This document shows, in pieces, positions 4,866 through 7,131 of a stretch of DNA of 7,131 nucleotides. The notes under the pieces were generated by a model, which worked only from the letters and a program-made list of their open reading frames with translations, had not been told where the DNA came from and ran no database searches. How positions within the stretch are numbered: position 1 is the stretch's first letter; the number at the start of each line of letters is the position of its first letter. Position numbers and translations under genes: made by a program. Origin of the DNA: JAHJDO01 sp964437505 (GTDB taxonomy: Bacteria > JAHJDO01); assembly GCA_964437505.1 (NCBI GenBank), contig CAYTGU010000031.1:1-7131 (forward strand). Reading direction: 5' to 3'.

Positions 4866-6932
4866 TTACTTTCTTCTCGCTTTTTCAATCAATTCCAACC
4901 CAAGTTTGGCATTTCCACAACAAGGATCAAGCTCTAAAGCCTGTTTATAGTAATATATCGCCTTTTGATGCAACCCAACTCTATAATAACATAGCCCCAG
5001 ATTGTAATATGTCTGAACATCCTTAGCTCCTACCCTAATAGCTTTTTTGAAATATCTTGCGGCTTTTCTAAAATCTGCCGTTTTCATATAGCAGAGACCA
5101 AGTTTAAAGTAACATTCTGGGGAAGTCGAATCTATATCTACAATCTTTTTAAAATGGTGTACAGCCTCCTCATAGCATTCTTCTTTTAAAAGAAGAATAC
5201 CCATATTATATAATACCTTTCGGCTGTTTGGATGTATCTCCAGAGCCCTATTATATGCTTCGAAAGCATCAGTGCTTTTATTCATGCCCGCATATAATAT
5301 ACCAAGAAGATTATATGCCTGATAATTATGGGGGACTAAGTCTATGTTACGCTTGATTTCAGCAGTTATTTTAGAATAATTTTCCTCTCCCCTGATTGTA
5401 TGAATATACAATGGATGTATAAATTTATATTCGTATTTTGAAATAATTCCGGAGTTTTCTTTTACGTCCTTGAGATACAGAACAGAAATTCCATCCCAGA
5501 AAATCAGTTTCCAGTCCGGACTTCCGTAGAGAAATTTATGAATACTGATATCTTTCACTGCCTCAGAAGGATAGGTTAAAAGCATGCCGGTGATTTTATA
5601 TTTATTCAAAAGTTTCTCTATATTCGGGCCAAAGCTTTCAATAGAGTTATACTCGTTCAATAATTTTTCTCCATACACAAGCAATCTTCCATCTATAAAT
5701 ACTTTGTGTTCAGGAAAGCATTTCCATATTAAATAGCCTCCAAATGCGTGAGAGTTGAAGATATTACCTCTAATCTGAGTAGTATTTATAAATTCCGCCG
5801 CTTGTTGTGGATATTTATTAGCCTGTATTCCTGTACCAAATATTCTTTCACCTCTTAGAGAATAACTTGTTTTATTAAGAATAACTAAAATAGATAGATA
5901 AAGAATAAATAGAATTAACAGCAAATTACATACAGAAGCAAACGCCTTTTTCTTTTCTAAATATTTTGACAGACTTCTGAGGTTAATTAGAATAACAGGA
6001 AATAACGCTATCCCCAGAAATATACGGTGTCTATGCGCTCCCAAGGCAAGATATGCAAAAACGATAAATAAAATAATATCTGTAACGTGCAATCTTTTAA
6101 AATTTATTATAAAAGAGACTGCTGCAATGACAAAAAACACCAGCAAGTATGGTCTGAAAAAGGCGTATTTAAGCTGTGGAGAAAAAGGAGCTAGCCATTC
6201 ACTTACATTCTTGATTAGTGACGACTGAGTGAGTTGAAAAGGATATACCAAAATCCTATATGTGTTTGGATTAATAAAAATTGCCGCAAAAACTGCTATA
6301 GATACTATCACCAAAGACACAACATGTTTTTTTGTTTTGAATTTTTTACGCACCAAATTTTGAGATAATTCGCCAATAAGAAATATAAAACACAAGACAA
6401 TGCCTATTACTGCTCCAGCATGGAGATTTGCCCATAGAACTTCACAAAAAGGCAGTAGAAATATTAACCTTACGTTACGTTTTTTCGAACATCTCCATTT
6501 AAAGAGTATATAAATAAAAATTGCAAAAAACAGGATTGAGAAAAGATTTGGTCTTACATAAAATCTTCCCGAACTCATAGCTGCAATAAGCATGATGAGA
6601 AATGATGTTAAAACAATATTACTTTTAAGTATTGAAGCAAGTTTTAGAAGAAGAAAAAATACGATAAGGATAATACTTACCTTGAATATGATAAGCCCTG
6701 TGACGCCAGTTAATTCATAGATAGAGTAAAATATTACCTGAGACAGCCAATGCTGATTGATCCATGTCTTCCCAAAAGACGTATAAGAAAAAATATCGTA
6801 TTTGAGCACATTGTGTGTATTTACAATTAATTCCCCTGCTTTTAGATGCCACCAGATATCATAGTTAGCAATTTTAAATACAGAAATAATCGCAATAAAA
6901 ATAAATGTTATTGAGATAAGAAAAATCTTCAT
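4866..6932 (-). CDS. Polytopic membrane protein (GT-C-like architecture) with four C-terminal TPRs
   Basis: A 688-residue protein not matched to a named family. Residues 1-355 hold about ten hydrophobic spans. The first loop has DIWWHLKAGE (25-34) and DIFSYTSFGKTWINQHWLSQ (46-65); later come RPNLFS (127-132), EVLWANLHAG (164-173), NPNTYRILVYPF (221-232) and HRHRIF (300-305). This acidic first loop between helices, followed by more spans, resembles GT-C membrane glycosyltransferases using polyprenyl-linked sugars, a structural guess only. Residues 375-485 form a soluble domain with FNSHAFGGYLIW (392-403) and KVFIDGRLLVYG (410-421). Four consecutive 34-residue TPRs (535-568, 569-602, 603-636, 637-670) follow and would bind a partner. 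The ATG overlaps the larB stop as ATGA, and no clear ribosome binding site is seen, so translation is probably coupled. Loop-to-side topology is not established. Confidence 0.75.
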   Translation of the reverse strand: MKIFLISITFIFIAIISVFKIANYDIWWHLKAGELIVNTHNVLKYDIFSYTSFGKTWINQHWLSQVIFYSIYELTGVTGLIIFKVSIILIVFFLLLKLASILKSNIVLTSFLIMLIAAMSSGRFYVRPNLFSILFFAIFIYILFKWRCSKKRNVRLIFLLPFCEVLWANLHAGAVIGIVLCFIFLIGELSQNLVRKKFKTKKHVVSLVIVSIAVFAAIFINPNTYRILVYPFQLTQSSLIKNVSEWLAPFSPQLKYAFFRPYLLVFFVIAAVSFIINFKRLHVTDIILFIVFAYLALGAHRHRIFLGIALFPVILINLRSLSKYLEKKKAFASVCNLLLILFILYLSILVILNKTSYSLRGERIFGTGIQANKYPQQAAEFINTTQIRGNIFNSHAFGGYLIWKCFPEHKVFIDGRLLVYGEKLLNEYNSIESFGPNIEKLLNKYKITGMLLTYPSEAVKDISIHKFLYGSPDWKLIFWDGISVLYLKDVKENSGIISKYEYKFIHPLYIHTIRGEENYSKITAEIKRNIDLVPHNYQAYNLLGILYAGMNKSTDAFEAYNRALEIHPNSRKVLYNMGILLLKEECYEEAVHHFKKIVDIDSTSPECYFKLGLCYMKTADFRKAARYFKKAIRVGAKDVQTYYNLGLCYYRVGLHQKAIYYYKQALELDPCCGNAKLGLELIEKARRK

Positions 6933-7131
6933 TTATTTATAAGGCTTGCAAAATAACCTGCACCAAAGCCATTATCTATATTTACAACCACAACACCTTC
7001 AGCACAGCTATTAAGCATTGTAAGCAGTGGTGTAATTCCGGAGAAACTGGCACCATATCCAACACTTGTCGGCACTCCAATAACAGGTTTTGGAGTAATG
7101 CCACCTACAACGCTGGCAAGAGCTCCCTCCA
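6929..7131 (-). CDS. larB: Nickel pincer cofactor biosynthesis protein LarB (C-terminal part)
   Basis: Only the last 66 residues and the TGA are inside the window; the gene begins beyond the right edge. LarB has a PurE-like fold and carboxylates and hydrolyses nicotinic acid adenine dinucleotide, the first step towards the nickel-pincer nucleotide cofactor of lactate racemase and related enzymes. The visible part carries the family's distinctive C-terminal blocks: EGALASVVGG, then VPTSVGYGASFSG, LLTMLNSCAEGVVVVNIDNG and FGAGYFASLINK at the end. The closest alternative, PurE itself, lacks this VPTSVGYGASF/NIDNGFGAGY pattern. LarC and LarE, which complete the cofactor, are not in the window. 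The stop overlaps the start of the TPR membrane protein by four bases. Confidence 0.92.
   Translation of the reverse strand, partial: EGALASVVGGITPKPVIGVPTSVGYGASFSGITPLLTMLNSCAEGVVVVNIDNGFGAGYFASLINK

Noticed and set aside
4826..5026. Plus-strand frame of 66 codons beginning with ATG at 4826
   Set aside because: It is the shadow of the TPR-encoding region, has no ribosome binding site, and its product resembles nothing.

Overview
The window reads almost entirely on the minus strand. It is AT-rich (by eye about one third G+C), with tightly packed genes, good Shine-Dalgarno sites and sigma70-like promoter hexamers. An LpxL/HtrB-type acyltransferase and an AsmA-like protein point to a bacterium with an outer membrane. 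No gene fixes the phylum. The mixture (an MC1-type architectural DNA-binding protein, a membrane protein with C-terminal TPRs, and LarB) would suit an uncultured lineage such as Omnitrophota, but that is a guess. I see no mobile element, CRISPR array or phage gene.

Layout in direction of transcription, high to low coordinates: the C-terminal end of larB (7131-6929) overlaps by ATGA a 688-residue polytopic membrane protein ending in four TPRs (6932-4866). A 384-bp spacer without a convincing gene follows (4865-4482). Then comes a compact run: LpxL-like acyltransferase (4481-3618), GT2 glycosyltransferase (3617-2919, apparently starting at a rare ATT codon), AsmA-like membrane-anchored protein (2907-1798), pcm (1801-1142), VTT/DedA (YqaA-like) membrane protein (1173-556), and tRNA-Pro(CGG) only one base after the last stop (554-481). 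After a 183-bp spacer with its own promoter, an MC1-like chromosomal protein gene (297-1) runs off the window edge.

Functionally, the central run reads as an envelope-lipid operon: one gene acylates a lipid, one transfers a sugar (probably to or from a polyprenyl phosphate), one is of a family linked to lipid transport across the periplasm, and one belongs to a superfamily of lipid scramblases/flippases. The pcm repair methyltransferase sits inside it by position rather than obvious pathway.

Most worth a second look: the MC1 homologue (a family best known from archaea) in a bacterial context; the probable ATT start of the glycosyltransferase, where the only conventional start (TTG) would delete the first strand of its nucleotide-binding fold; and a consensus-like promoter inside the VTT gene that could drive the abutting tRNA. 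I found no clear evidence of an entirely new multi-gene system.
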